Source of the DNA: Bacillus mobilis
GTDB lineage: Bacteria; Bacillota; Bacilli; Bacillales; Bacillaceae_G
Reading direction: 5' to 3'
Length of the DNA: 64,000 bases
Assembly: GCF_001884045.1 (NCBI RefSeq)
Contig: NZ_MACF01000119.1
Span: 62,001-126,000 of the forward strand
A program made the position numbers and the translations under genes. The notes beneath the pieces were generated by a model, which did not search any database, was not told where the DNA came from, and saw only the letters and a program-made list of their open reading frames with translations. Below are positions 45,078 through 54,305 of the stretch, piece after piece; position 1 is the first letter of the stretch; the number at the start of each line of letters is the position of its first letter.

Positions 45078-45353
45078 ATGAATCAGTTTCAACAAGACTT
45101 ACAATCATTAAACCTTAATGATTATCAATCTGGTAATGTTGTGTATTGGGATCAACTACAACAAAATCAATATCCATACTATTACATTCAAGACGAAGCG
45201 CGTCGTTGCGGCGGATGCGGAGGTTGTGGTGGACGCTGTGGTGGATGTGGCGGCGGAAGATGCGGAGGTTGTGGTGGCGGTCGTTGTGTAGGCTGTGCTG
45301 GATGTTTCGGTTGTTTTAACTGCTGGAACTGCTGGAACTGGTGGATCATTTAA
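45078..45353 (+). CDS. heterocycloanthracin-type bacteriocin precursor (TOMM, Cys-X-X repeats)
   Basis: 91 aa. The leader (MNQFQQDLQSLNLNDYQSGN to ~43) is hydrophilic, with a Tyr-rich stretch QYPYYYIQDEARR. The core (44-91) has 13 cysteines in Cys-X-X or Cys-X3 spacing with Gly, then an aromatic tail (FNCWNCWNWWII). This matches the heterocycloanthracin/sonorensin precursors described in the B. anthracis/cereus group, whose cysteines become thiazoles by a YcaO cyclodehydratase. The maturation genes are not in this window, as is known for this family, where they lie elsewhere. ATG follows GGAGG with 8-nt spacing. Confidence 0.88.
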   Translation: MNQFQQDLQSLNLNDYQSGNVVYWDQLQQNQYPYYYIQDEARRCGGCGGCGGRCGGCGGGRCGGCGGGRCVGCAGCFGCFNCWNCWNWWII

Positions 45354-45377
45354 GTATAGAAAGAAAACTATTTTACT

Positions 45378-45419
45378 TGAAAGAAAGGTGTGAAAATTAT
45401 TTTGCACTTTTCTTTCAAA
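45378..45419 (+). terminator. hairpin after bacteriocin gene
   Basis: A 14-bp stem (45378-45391 with 45406-45419, one G-T pair). No T tract follows, so it may be a weak terminator or an mRNA-stabilising structure. Confidence 0.5.
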
Positions 45420-45451
45420 TGTAATTGTTATGCGTATTAAGGAGGATTTAT

Positions 45452-46468
45452 TTGTATACTTACGATAAGTTAATTTCTTGGGTAGAAAATATAAAAGAAA
45501 AAAATCATAGTTCTGCAACAGCACTTTGTATTATAAAAGATAACAAAATTGTATTAGAGCATTATAGTGGATATCGTTCAAATACATCGACTAATAAAAA
45601 AGTGACCGCATCTTCACAGTTCAATGTTGCTTCTGCTAGAAAAAGTTATTTAGGTTTAATGGTAGCATTTGCGCTTAACGAGGGGAAAATAAACTCTATT
45701 GATGATGAAGCGATAAAGTATTTTAAAGACTTTGATCCTGTATTACTTGGTAAAACAACGATAAGACATTTAGTAACCCATTCGCACGGTTTAGGAGAAA
45801 CGAATGACGGAACAATTTTTCGTGAATTTGAACCTGGACAAGCATGGGCGTATAGAGATGTTAATGTAAGAATGATAACACGTCTTATTTATCAGCTATA
45901 TAGCAAAAGTTTTCCTGAATTATTAAAAGAGCGTGTGTTTACACCTGCTAATTTTCAAGAAACAGGTTGGAGAATTCAGCAAGATGAAAATTTAGTTGAA
46001 GTAGTTAATGACCCAAATAAAGACGCAATCAGTGAAATTGGTACGGTAGATGATGGTACTGAAAAAAATCTGTTTGTTTCAGCTAGAGAATTTGCTTATT
46101 GGGGCAATCTTCATTTAAATCAAGGTATGATAAACGGTAAACAAATTGTTCCAAAAGAAGTTATAAAAATTGCTACGAGCTTGCAGAGTCCAACATATAT
46201 AAACAAAGAACTACCACAAAACGGGTTGTTTTGGTTCATTCAAAATGAACCTGCGCTTTCAAGTGAACTTGGTGAACGAGTTCCAAAAGGATCATATCAA
46301 ATACTAGGAATTACAGGACCGACTTTATTAGTAATACCTGAATATAATGTAGTTGTTGCGAAAATGTATAATAAAAGATATAACTACGGCGGTGATAATT
46401 ATTTATATTATTTACGTGAATTTAGCAATTTAGTCGCAGATACATTTCGTAACAGTAATAGGGCATAA
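45452..46468 (+). CDS. serine hydrolase, beta-lactamase-like family
   Basis: 338 aa. S-x-x-K motif is S61-A-R-K64, followed by IRHLVTHSHGLG, and a Y-x-N-type YRDVNVRMI. No signal peptide, so cytoplasmic. It is related to, but distant from, the serine hydrolase at 17806. Substrate unknown; it could be an esterase or peptidase. Because it follows the bacteriocin precursor, a role in processing is conceivable but unsupported. Start TTG at 45452 follows AAGGAGG. Confidence 0.82.
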   Translation: MYTYDKLISWVENIKEKNHSSATALCIIKDNKIVLEHYSGYRSNTSTNKKVTASSQFNVASARKSYLGLMVAFALNEGKINSIDDEAIKYFKDFDPVLLGKTTIRHLVTHSHGLGETNDGTIFREFEPGQAWAYRDVNVRMITRLIYQLYSKSFPELLKERVFTPANFQETGWRIQQDENLVEVVNDPNKDAISEIGTVDDGTEKNLFVSAREFAYWGNLHLNQGMINGKQIVPKEVIKIATSLQSPTYINKELPQNGLFWFIQNEPALSSELGERVPKGSYQILGITGPTLLVIPEYNVVVAKMYNKRYNYGGDNYLYYLREFSNLVADTFRNSNRA

Positions 46469-46498
46469 TTACTCCTATAATGAAAAGGAGTGAGAAAA

Positions 46499-46642
46499 GT
46501 GAAAGATAAAATGAATACAAACAAAAAGCAAAACATTAAAGATGTAAAAACAGAACAAAATGCAATTTATAGCGATCCAAAAGACGCAGCTAATATGCAG
46601 ACGGTACCGCAGCCGAAGGATTTTGATGAAATCGAATATTAA
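46499..46642 (+). CDS. small hydrophilic protein (47 aa), unknown
   Basis: GTG start behind AAAAGGAG with 8-nt spacing. The 47 aa product is rich in Lys, Asn and Gln (MKDKMNTNKKQNIKDVKTEQ) with an acidic end (FDEIEY), typical of small Bacillus spore or stress peptides. No membrane segment, no cysteine. No family recognised. It follows the serine hydrolase by 30 nt and may share its transcript. Confidence 0.6.
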   Translation: MKDKMNTNKKQNIKDVKTEQNAIYSDPKDAANMQTVPQPKDFDEIEY

Positions 46643-46790
46643 TTTTTATCCATCCGACTATATGATGAATGAAAAATACATCTTAAGTCCCATCACATGA
46701 CAGAAGTATTTTGATATCATATATACATAAGCATTTGAAAATGTCTTATCTTAACAAAGCTTTCTTTAAGTAAATCTGATATAACCTGCA

Positions 46791-46822
46791 AAAAGACACT
46801 TCATTATGGAGTGTCTTTTTGT
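46791..46822 (+). terminator. terminator
   Basis: AAAAGACACT (46791-46800) pairs with AGTGTCTTTT (46810-46819), T-rich end. Confidence 0.85.
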
Positions 46823-46925
46823 GTACATGAACTGAATTACCATTTTCCGTACAGTATTTTGCAATTTATGATGGATATACTAACTGTGAAAATTCATGTC
46901 ATGATTAAAGAAGGGGACAGTTAGT

Positions 46926-48134
46926 ATGAAACAAACTTCTATAAATCCGTTACTAATTGTTCTAGGTACAATCATTGTTCAAATTGGCCTTGGGACAATT
47001 TATACATGGAGTTTATTTAATCAACCCCTTGTCAGTAAGTTTGGATGGAACCTCAATGCCGTTGCGATAACTTTCTCCATAACAAGCTTTTCTTTATCAT
47101 TTTCAACCTTATTTGCAGGAAAGTTGCAGCAAAAGTTAGGACTTCGTAAACTCATCGCTACGGCAGGGATTGTTCTGGGACTTGGGTTAATACTTAGCTC
47201 ACAAGTTTCTTCCTTACCATTACTATATTTATTAGCTGGTGTCGTTGTTGGTTATGCAGATGGAACTGCCTATATTACATCACTATCTAATTTAATTAAA
47301 TGGTTTCCAAATCGAAAAGGACTTATTTCTGGCATATCTGTTTCTGCATATGGAATGGGTAGCTTAATCTTTAGATATATAAACGGAAGTCTTATTGATA
47401 GTCTTGGTGTATCACAAGCATTTTTATATTGGGGTATCATCGTCTTGCTTTTAGTTTTAATCGGATCGTTCTTCTTACGTGAAGCAATCGTAAGTAACAC
47501 CGTAACTGAATCCGTACAAAATGACTATACACCTCGTGAAATGATGCGAACGAAACAAGTATATCTCTTGTTTTTTATGTTATTTACATCGTGTATGGGC
47601 GGTCTATATTTAATCGGTATGGTAAAAGATATTGGGGTACAGCTCGTTGGACTTAGCGCAGCAACCGCAGCTAATGCAGTTGCAATGATCGCAATCTTTA
47701 ATACAGTAGGTAGAATCGTACTTGGAACGTTATCAGATAAAATTGGCCGAATGAAAATTGTTTCTGCAACGTTTATAATAATTGGATTGTCAGTCTTTAC
47801 TTTAAGTTTCATTCCTCTAAATTACGGAATTTATTTCGCTTGTGTAGCAAGTGTTGCCTTTTGCTTTGGTGGTAATATCACAATCTTCCCAGCCATTGTC
47901 GGAGATTTCTTTGGATTAAAAAACCATAGTACAAATTATGGGATTGTATATCAAGGTTTCGGATTTGGTGCACTTGCAGGAGCGTTCATCGGAGCGTTAC
48001 TTGGTGGATTTCAACCGACATTTATTATAATTGGTGTTTTAAGCGTTATTTCCTTTATTATTTCGATATTAATTCGTCCTCCAAAAGCAAAAAAGAAAAA
48101 AGAAACACAACATTTATATCGAAAAGTAGCTTAA
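46926..48134 (+). CDS. MFS transporter, OFA family (oxalate/formate antiporter type)
   Basis: 402 aa with 12 membrane helices. Start VQIGLGTIYTWSLFNQPLVS is the OFA-family signature, and KWFPNRKGLISGISVSAYG and GTLSDKIGRMKIVS are also typical. The family moves small carboxylates such as oxalate, formate or lactate; substrate here unknown. Start ATG follows AAGGGGAC. Single gene with terminators on both sides. Confidence 0.88.
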   Translation: MKQTSINPLLIVLGTIIVQIGLGTIYTWSLFNQPLVSKFGWNLNAVAITFSITSFSLSFSTLFAGKLQQKLGLRKLIATAGIVLGLGLILSSQVSSLPLLYLLAGVVVGYADGTAYITSLSNLIKWFPNRKGLISGISVSAYGMGSLIFRYINGSLIDSLGVSQAFLYWGIIVLLLVLIGSFFLREAIVSNTVTESVQNDYTPREMMRTKQVYLLFFMLFTSCMGGLYLIGMVKDIGVQLVGLSAATAANAVAMIAIFNTVGRIVLGTLSDKIGRMKIVSATFIIIGLSVFTLSFIPLNYGIYFACVASVAFCFGGNITIFPAIVGDFFGLKNHSTNYGIVYQGFGFGALAGAFIGALLGGFQPTFIIIGVLSVISFIISILIRPPKAKKKKETQHLYRKVA

Positions 48135-48140
48135 TTCTGG

Positions 48141-48170
48141 AAAAGAGTCCTCATGATAGGGCTCTTTTTT
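48141..48170 (+). terminator. terminator
   Basis: AAAAGAG (48141-48147) pairs with CTCTTTT (48162-48168), extended inside by CC/GG, T6 end. Confidence 0.8.
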
Positions 48171-48266
48171 CAATGTAACGTTAACTTTGCTCCCGTTTTT
48201 ATTAAAAGACAGGACAATATCATTAAGTGATTGAATAAATAAGTAAAGAGGAGCGTGATAATTAAA

Positions 48267-48683
48267 ATGAAAATAGTACAGCAATGGGTCCAAGAAGATA
48301 GTGATTACATAAGAGAAAAAGTAATTGAATATAACCAAAAACATATTGCTGATGAAGAGAAAAAGCCTTCAGAAAAAATTAGTTTTATAGTAAAAAATGA
48401 AAAGGAAGAAATTGTAGGCGGAATAACTGCAATTACATTTTGGCACCACGTACATGTAGATTTCCTTTGGGTTTCTGAAGAGCATAGACACGAAGGCTAC
48501 GGAAGCAAGTTATTAAAACTTATTGAAGAATTTGCAATTGAAAATGAGTGTAGGCTAATCAATTTAGATACTTTTAGCTTTCAAGCACCTGATTTCTATA
48601 AAAAGCATGGATATAAAGTGATTGGAGTAAGTGAAGATCATCCGAAAGGACATAATCATTACTATTTAGAAAAACGTTTATAA
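48267..48683 (+). CDS. GNAT family N-acetyltransferase
   Basis: 138 aa. Acetyl-CoA motif EEHRHEGYGSKLLKLIEEFA and ending FYKKHGYKVIGVSEDHPKG, then HNHYYLEK. This form (with EKISFIVKNEKEEIVGGI) is common among small-molecule acetyltransferases of the B. cereus group. Substrate unknown. ATG at 48267 preferred over the GTG at 48255, which sits in the ribosome binding region. Confidence 0.85.
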   Translation: MKIVQQWVQEDSDYIREKVIEYNQKHIADEEKKPSEKISFIVKNEKEEIVGGITAITFWHHVHVDFLWVSEEHRHEGYGSKLLKLIEEFAIENECRLINLDTFSFQAPDFYKKHGYKVIGVSEDHPKGHNHYYLEKRL

Positions 48684-48897
48684 AGTGTATATAGAATTAA
48701 CGTTAGTATTTGGAATACAAATTTATCCTTTTGGATTATGCATTTAAAAGAAAATTTAGAGGCAATTCATATTTAGAGGCACTTCTAAAGCAAAAAAGAT
48801 AGGATTAGAATCGTAGTGATGGGAAACTATTTTTTATAGCGAATATATTTAAAATAGGAATCTAAATGTGGACATTCAAATAAAGGGGGAAATTCTT

Positions 48898-49413
48898 ATG
48901 AATTCATTTGTGAATGACAAGTTTTATGAAATAAGAAAAAATCTATTCGAGGAAATTACGATGTTGAACGATGCGCAATTCAACAATAATCCAGGTAAGA
49001 ATAAATGGAGTATAGCACAAGTATGTCATCACTTAGTTTTATTGGATAAAGTGGTTATAAAGGTTATTTCATCTGGCTTAAAAAAGATTGATAGTACCCT
49101 AAAAGAACGTCGAGAAATTCACTCTATATTACAAGATAGAGCGATAAAATTTGCAGCTCCAGAAATGATTGAACCCAGTTTAGAACGATTTGAAGTGCAG
49201 CAAATGGTCAATTTGTTAAACGAATCGAGAAAAGAATTAATGCGTTTCCTAAGTACAATAGAAGATGAATCTATATTAACGAAAAAATCAGTGATGCATC
49301 CAGCTCTTGGAGAATTACTTCTTGATCAGTGGATAGAACTGATCTATTTGCATGAACAGCGTCATATAGAACAAATCAAAGAGATAAAACTACTTTGTGA
49401 AATTGGGAAGTAA
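48898..49413 (+). CDS. DinB-family protein
   Basis: About 171 aa four-helix bundle. Metal-binding histidines occur in QVCHHLVLLDK and YLHEQRHIEQI, and NNNPGKNKWSIA opens the usual helix 2 region. Members bind divalent metal and include bacillithiol-S-transferases; this one could be such an enzyme. Start ATG follows GGGGGAA. Single gene. Confidence 0.82.
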   Translation: MNSFVNDKFYEIRKNLFEEITMLNDAQFNNNPGKNKWSIAQVCHHLVLLDKVVIKVISSGLKKIDSTLKERREIHSILQDRAIKFAAPEMIEPSLERFEVQQMVNLLNESRKELMRFLSTIEDESILTKKSVMHPALGELLLDQWIELIYLHEQRHIEQIKEIKLLCEIGK

Positions 49414-49513
49414 AAAATCTTTGGCTATTAACAAAAAATACGGGTCTCATATGTATACTTTTAAAATTGATCTAAAGAAACGTTAATTTGGAATCCGTTT
49501 GTTATATAAGTTT

Positions 49514-49546
49514 AACCTCGTCTCAAAATGAGAGCGAGGTTTTATT
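49514..49546 (+). terminator. terminator
   Basis: AACCTCG plus TCTCA pair with TGAGA plus CGAGGTT around a short loop (49514-49541), T-rich end. Confidence 0.85.
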
Positions 49547-49669
49547 AATTTTGGAGCTACTCTGGGATTTTCATTTAGTATTACTTAGGGAACTTACTAT
49601 TAAACCGAGTTAATGATAGAATGATAAACAGACAGAAAATTCCTTTTATTAAAAACAGAGGAGGTACGT

Positions 49670-50113
49670 ATGAAAAAAGTAAATGTTACATATGCACTTT
49701 TATACGATAAAACAAACGGAAAAATCTTAATGGTAAAAAACAAAGGGAAGAATGGTTCATATTACACGCTACCAGGTGGCGCAGTTAAACTGGGAGAAAC
49801 GTTAGAAGAGGCAGTAATTCGGGAAGTGAAAGAAGAAACCGGACTCCATATAACTGTAAACGGCATTTGTTACATTAGCGAAGCTTTTTTCGAAGAGAGA
49901 GGACACCATGCAATTTTCTTTAATTTTTTAGGTGAAATAATTGACGGGGAGACAAATATAACAAGGCCAAAAGAAATTGAAGAGATTACTTGGATGGAAT
50001 TACATAGAGCAGCACCACATTTACGTATACCAGAACACTTATTAAATATATTACAAAGGAAAGAAACAGTACCTTACTTTTTTAACGGAACAATCGTTCA
50101 TCAATCTTCATAA
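49670..50113 (+). CDS. Nudix hydrolase
   Basis: 147 aa with a complete Nudix box: GGAVKLGETLEEAVIREV then KEETGL. It acts on nucleoside diphosphate derivatives. It is first of a tight trio: 30 nt before a DnaN paralogue, which is 22 nt before another Nudix gene. Start ATG follows AGAGGAGG. Confidence 0.9.
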   Translation: MKKVNVTYALLYDKTNGKILMVKNKGKNGSYYTLPGGAVKLGETLEEAVIREVKEETGLHITVNGICYISEAFFEERGHHAIFFNFLGEIIDGETNITRPKEIEEITWMELHRAAPHLRIPEHLLNILQRKETVPYFFNGTIVHQSS

Positions 50114-50143
50114 CATTATCATTTCATGTAAGGCGGGGGAAGA

Positions 50144-51274
50144 ATGGAATTTATCGTAAATCATAAATGTTTAACTCAAGCACTTTCAGAAGTAAGTAAA
50201 GCTGTATCTACTAAAGCTATAATACCTATATTATCTGGTATAAAAATAACTGCAGATCAATCTGGAATTACTTTAATCGCAAGTAATTCAAATATTTTTA
50301 TTGAAAAGTTCATCCCTAGTTCCAACGAAGACGACCAAATTACAACTATAGTAAAAGCAGGAACTATTGTAGTACCTGCAAAATATTTCATTGAAATTAT
50401 AAAGAAAATGCCAAGTGATGTATCAATAAAAAGTACGAATGAGCAAATCATTACGATACAATCAGAAGAAATTACATTAAACTTAAATGGACTTCCAGCA
50501 TATGAGTTTCCGAATATATCACTTATAGACGGTCATACAAAAATACAAGTGGAAACAGAACGATTAATTGAAGTATTTAAACAAACTGTCTTTGCAGTAG
50601 CTAAAAATGAATCAAGACCGGTTCTTACTGGTGTTCATTTAGAGTTAGATCATAATAAATTAATTTGCGTAGCAACTGATTCACATAGACTTGCTATACG
50701 CGAAACGATTATATCTACAGATGTGAAAGCAAGTTGTATTGTACCAAGTGCAACTATTAGTGAACTTTTAAAATTAATGAGCAGTAATTCAGAATTCGTA
50801 TACATCTATCTTTCAGAAAGTCACATTATTTTTACATTCGGCACAACTACTTTATATTCAAGACTAATTGAAGGGAAATATCCTAATATATCTAGTTTAA
50901 TTCCAAATGATTTTCAGACAGTCATTAGCATAAATAGAAAAAAGATTTTACAAGGTGTAGATCGATCAAACTTATTAGCAAGTGAATGGGCAAATAACAA
51001 TGTCAACTTAGAAATCATAGACGCATCCACATTGAAAATTTCTTCTAACGCTTCTCAGATTGGTAAAATATCCGAGACGCAACAGATAGATGCGATTCAA
51101 GGTGAAAAACAATTAAATATATCTTTTGATGGGCGATTTATGATAGATGCTTTAAAGGCGATAAAAGAAGAAACGGTTACTTTAAGTTTCAGTGGTTCTA
51201 TGAGACCAATATTAATTGAAGCAGGGACGCAATCTGCAGCAGTACATCTTATATCACCAGTAAGAGCTAATTAA
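50144..51274 (+). CDS. DNA polymerase III beta subunit (sliding clamp) paralogue
   Basis: 376 aa, full length for a beta clamp (three domains). N-terminal FIVNHKCLTQALSEVSKAVS then IPILSGIKI is the clamp signature; VATDSHRLAIRE is the conserved mid-domain motif; the C-terminus reads AAVHLISPVRAN against the usual LILPVRTY. As a ring, clamps tether polymerases and repair factors to DNA. The chromosomal dnaN near oriC is expected elsewhere; this is a second copy, flanked by Nudix genes. Start ATG follows GGCGGGGGA. Confidence 0.9.
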   Translation: MEFIVNHKCLTQALSEVSKAVSTKAIIPILSGIKITADQSGITLIASNSNIFIEKFIPSSNEDDQITTIVKAGTIVVPAKYFIEIIKKMPSDVSIKSTNEQIITIQSEEITLNLNGLPAYEFPNISLIDGHTKIQVETERLIEVFKQTVFAVAKNESRPVLTGVHLELDHNKLICVATDSHRLAIRETIISTDVKASCIVPSATISELLKLMSSNSEFVYIYLSESHIIFTFGTTTLYSRLIEGKYPNISSLIPNDFQTVISINRKKILQGVDRSNLLASEWANNNVNLEIIDASTLKISSNASQIGKISETQQIDAIQGEKQLNISFDGRFMIDALKAIKEETVTLSFSGSMRPILIEAGTQSAAVHLISPVRAN

Positions 51275-51296
51275 AAACGTAGGAAGGAATCACATT

Positions 51297-51809
51297 ATGT
51301 ACAATCATACTTTATGTTTTATAAAAAGAAATGAAGAGATACTCATGTTAAATAGAGAATATGACCCTGTAAAAGGATTGTGGAATGGAGTAGGAGGAAA
51401 GATTGAAAAGGGAGAAACACCTTTAGAAAATGCAATTCGTGAAATAAAAGAAGAGACTAATATAGAAGTTACGTATGACCACATTCAATTTAAAGGTATT
51501 ATTAAATGGGAGGACTCTTCATATTCTGGCGGCATGTATGTTTATCTAATAGAGCTACTGAATGAATTTACATATCACACTCCAAAAAAGGTCTCAGAAG
51601 GAATTCTAGACTGGAAAGAGATTTCTTGGATTCTAAGTGACTATAATTACGGCGTAGGAGAGATGATACCTAATTTTTTACCGGAATTACTCCACAATGA
51701 ATTAATATTAGAGCACAATTTTGTTTTATCTAATCATAAATTAATAGATTATAGGAATGCAGAATTGATTAAGCAGGATAGTTCTATAGATAATATAATT
51801 CGATTGTAA
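51297..51809 (+). CDS. Nudix hydrolase (MutT / 8-oxo-dGTP-type)
   Basis: 170 aa. Nudix box in GGKIEKGETPLENAIREIKE then ETNIE, preceded by YDPVKGLWNGVG, the form seen in MutT-like 8-oxo-dGTP diphosphatases (YtkD/MutX type). It probably cleans oxidised nucleotides. It is the third gene of the Nudix-DnaN-Nudix operon. Start ATG follows AGGAAGGA. Confidence 0.88.
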   Translation: MYNHTLCFIKRNEEILMLNREYDPVKGLWNGVGGKIEKGETPLENAIREIKEETNIEVTYDHIQFKGIIKWEDSSYSGGMYVYLIELLNEFTYHTPKKVSEGILDWKEISWILSDYNYGVGEMIPNFLPELLHNELILEHNFVLSNHKLIDYRNAELIKQDSSIDNIIRL

Positions 51810-51849
51810 AAAGCAGGAATGCACCTCTGTACAAACAAGTAGAATACAG

Positions 51850-51890
51850 AAAAAGAGCGAATCACTTATAAGAAGGTTCGCTCTTTTTTA
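51850..51890. terminator. bidirectional terminator
   Basis: AAAAGAGCGAA (51851-51861) pairs with TTCGCTCTTTT (51877-51887), between convergent genes. Confidence 0.88.
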
Positions 51891-51897
51891 TTTATAA

Positions 51898-52860
51898 TTA
51901 AATTTCTCTCCACCATACTAATGAAGGATAGTCTGTAGATTTTATCGCAATAGATTCGCCAATTTGAGGCGTTGTAATTTTAACTCCTAAACGGTTAGCT
52001 TCTTTCGTAACACGTTCTATAGGGTCATTCCATTCGTGTAATGCTAATGTAAAAGCACCCCAATGAATCGGAAGAAGTAATTCTCCTTTTACATCAATAT
52101 GTGCTTGTACCGTCTCTTCTGGCAACATATGAATAGCAGACCATCTCGGATCATATTGTCCGCATTCCATCAATGTAAGATCGAATGGACCGTATTTATC
52201 ACCAATTTCCTTAAAGTGGGGAGCATATCCGCTATCACCACTAAAGAAAACTTTAGTCTCTTGCCCAAGAATAAGCCATGAACACCATAAAGAACAATCT
52301 CTATCTGTCATACTTCGTCCTGAGAAATGCCTTGCAGGTGCACAAACTAATTTTATATTATCAAACGTAATTTCGTCCCACCAATTATGCTCACTAATTT
52401 TACTAGGTGAAACGCCCCATTTCATTAAATATTGCGCAACTCCAGTTGGAACATAAAAATGATTTGCACGATCCTTCAACAGCATAATACTCTTGTAATT
52501 CAAATGGTCATAGTGATTATGAGAAATGATAATCGCATCAATTTCTTGAAGATCTTCACGTTCTAAAGAAAAAACACCACTATAACGTTTACTAGTAAAC
52601 ACAGGAAATGGGGAAGATATATCTCCAAACATCGGATCTAATAACAATTTTTTACCTTCTATTTTCAAAAGGGAAGCAGAGTGCCCAAACCATGTCACAT
52701 TCTCTAAAGACTCATTATTTTTATCTGATAAAAGAATAGGTAAATTCTTTAAAGGACGCAGCTTTGATTTCATTTTTAAGTAATCAGTCATTAAACCGAT
52801 AATATCTTTCGGTTTAAAACTTACATCAGTATGAATTTGATTTATGTATTTCTTTTTCAT
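51898..52860 (-). CDS. MBL-fold metallo-hydrolase (NAPE-PLD/UlaG-like)
   Basis: 320 aa. The metal-binding HNHYDHL follows the strand DAIIISH; also FGHSASLLKIEGKKLLLDPM, FFSGDSGYAP, and MLPEETVQAH with LLPIHWGAF. This is the pattern of the NAPE-PLD-like lipid phosphodiesterase branch. It probably hydrolyses phosphodiester or lactone bonds; substrate unknown. Start ATG follows GGAGAACGA. Confidence 0.87.
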   Translation of the reverse strand: MKKKYINQIHTDVSFKPKDIIGLMTDYLKMKSKLRPLKNLPILLSDKNNESLENVTWFGHSASLLKIEGKKLLLDPMFGDISSPFPVFTSKRYSGVFSLEREDLQEIDAIIISHNHYDHLNYKSIMLLKDRANHFYVPTGVAQYLMKWGVSPSKISEHNWWDEITFDNIKLVCAPARHFSGRSMTDRDCSLWCSWLILGQETKVFFSGDSGYAPHFKEIGDKYGPFDLTLMECGQYDPRWSAIHMLPEETVQAHIDVKGELLLPIHWGAFTLALHEWNDPIERVTKEANRLGVKITTPQIGESIAIKSTDYPSLVWWREI

Positions 52861-53156
52861 TCGTTCTCCTTTTTACGTTTAACAATATACGTATGTTGTT
52901 ATTGTATCTAATTGTAGTGTAGACGAAATTATCTTGCCTTTCATCTTATATGCAGTACATTTCATAAATTTGTCAAATTCATTATTCTTATATATAAAAT
53001 GAAAATCATATAGCAGCAGAGGAAACTAATATGAAGTAAATGTAAATTGTTGTGATTTAGTAAATTCATTCTTATACGCAACAAAGAACATACGTTTCGT
53101 TATATGTTATAGAAGTAAATAGATCTCTAAATAATAAAAGGAAGGAGAAGTTGTAA

Positions 53157-54152
53157 ATGCAAACAGAAAGAAACAAGAAATCAAAATGTAAACTATCAAA
53201 ATCTGAAATAACACAGCTATATACAGAAGGGAAGAGTACCTCAGAAATAGCTACGCTTGCTAATGTGTCTGCTAGGTATATTCGTATGGTTTTAACAGAC
53301 AATAACGTTCCAAGGCGCGCTATAGGGAGTTGGAAGAGAAAGTATGACATAACAGAAGATTATTTTAAAATGTGGTCAAATAACATGGCTTATATATTAG
53401 GGTTTATAGCAGCAGATGGTGTTATACAGAAAGAAAATCAATGTGTCAGTATATCTCAAAAAGAAAATTACATTTTAGAAGATATAAAACAAGAACTAAA
53501 CACCAATCAGCCATTATATCAAAATAAAAAAACAGGCGTATATATGCTAAACATAAATAGCAAAACAATAAAAGACGACCTTATGAACATTCACGGAATT
53601 AAGCCGTGTAAATCTTTTAACATTGAATTTCCATTTGTACCAGAAGAATATTTACATCATTTTGTTCGTGGATATTTTGATGGGGATGGTTACGTCAAGT
53701 ATGAAAATTATATAGTAAGCTTTGTAGGAGGATCATATAGATTTATGGATTCTTTACATCAAATTCTTCAAAATCACAATTTACGAGCCGATTTACTAAA
53801 TCAAACCAAACATTATCGCGTTATTTTATCTGGAAGAAAATCAATACAACTATTTTCAAATTGGATTTATAAAGACAAAGATATTTATTTGCATAGAAAA
53901 TATGAAGTATTTCAGAAAGAAAGTCTGAGTTTAGACCAATTACAAGATCGAAAACTAAAACAAACTCAAACTGCCGTTAAACAAAGAAAACAAAATTTCC
54001 TTAAAGAATACATGAAAGATAAATGTATTACTTCAGCTTGTTCAAATTTAGAAATAAGCGAATCAACTTTTAAACGTTGGTTAACAAATGATAAGCAATT
54101 TAAAAGAGAGTATGAAAAGATTAATTTGACAAGTTCCACTAGCGATAACTAA
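53157..54152 (+). CDS. free-standing LAGLIDADG homing endonuclease-like protein with HTH
   Basis: 331 aa. An N-terminal HTH (residues ~13-57, SKSEITQLYTEGKSTSEIAT) precedes two LAGLIDADG motifs: AYILGFIAADG (78-88) and HFVRGYFDGDG (168-178), with the catalytic acidic Asp in each. The C-terminal part (~285-320) has another HTH-like stretch (ITSACSNLEISESTFKRWL). It is a single-chain two-motif form. No intron or intein surrounds it, so it stands alone, perhaps serving as a mobile endonuclease or a domesticated DNA-binding protein. Start ATG follows AAGGAGAAG. Confidence 0.82.
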   Translation: MQTERNKKSKCKLSKSEITQLYTEGKSTSEIATLANVSARYIRMVLTDNNVPRRAIGSWKRKYDITEDYFKMWSNNMAYILGFIAADGVIQKENQCVSISQKENYILEDIKQELNTNQPLYQNKKTGVYMLNINSKTIKDDLMNIHGIKPCKSFNIEFPFVPEEYLHHFVRGYFDGDGYVKYENYIVSFVGGSYRFMDSLHQILQNHNLRADLLNQTKHYRVILSGRKSIQLFSNWIYKDKDIYLHRKYEVFQKESLSLDQLQDRKLKQTQTAVKQRKQNFLKEYMKDKCITSACSNLEISESTFKRWLTNDKQFKREYEKINLTSSTSDN

Positions 54153-54164
54153 ATATAAAACTTT

Positions 54165-54211
54165 AGAAAACCTTAGTATAGGTATGAAGATAGCTATACT
54201 AAGGTTTTTAA
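54165..54211 (+). terminator. terminator
   Basis: A perfect 15-bp stem, 54167-54181 with 54194-54208, T-rich end. Confidence 0.88.
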
Positions 54212-54305
54212 TTTGAAATCATTAAAGGATTCTTATTTTTGCTTATGGAACATAGTAAATACATAGATTTTACAATTAAATTACTAAAAAAGGAGGGATT
54301 TTAAA

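Noticed and set aside
45156-45524. 122-codon minus-strand frame rich in Thr and Ala
   Set aside because: It is the antisense of the Cys-Gly repeat of the bacteriocin precursor; repeated composition explains its length.
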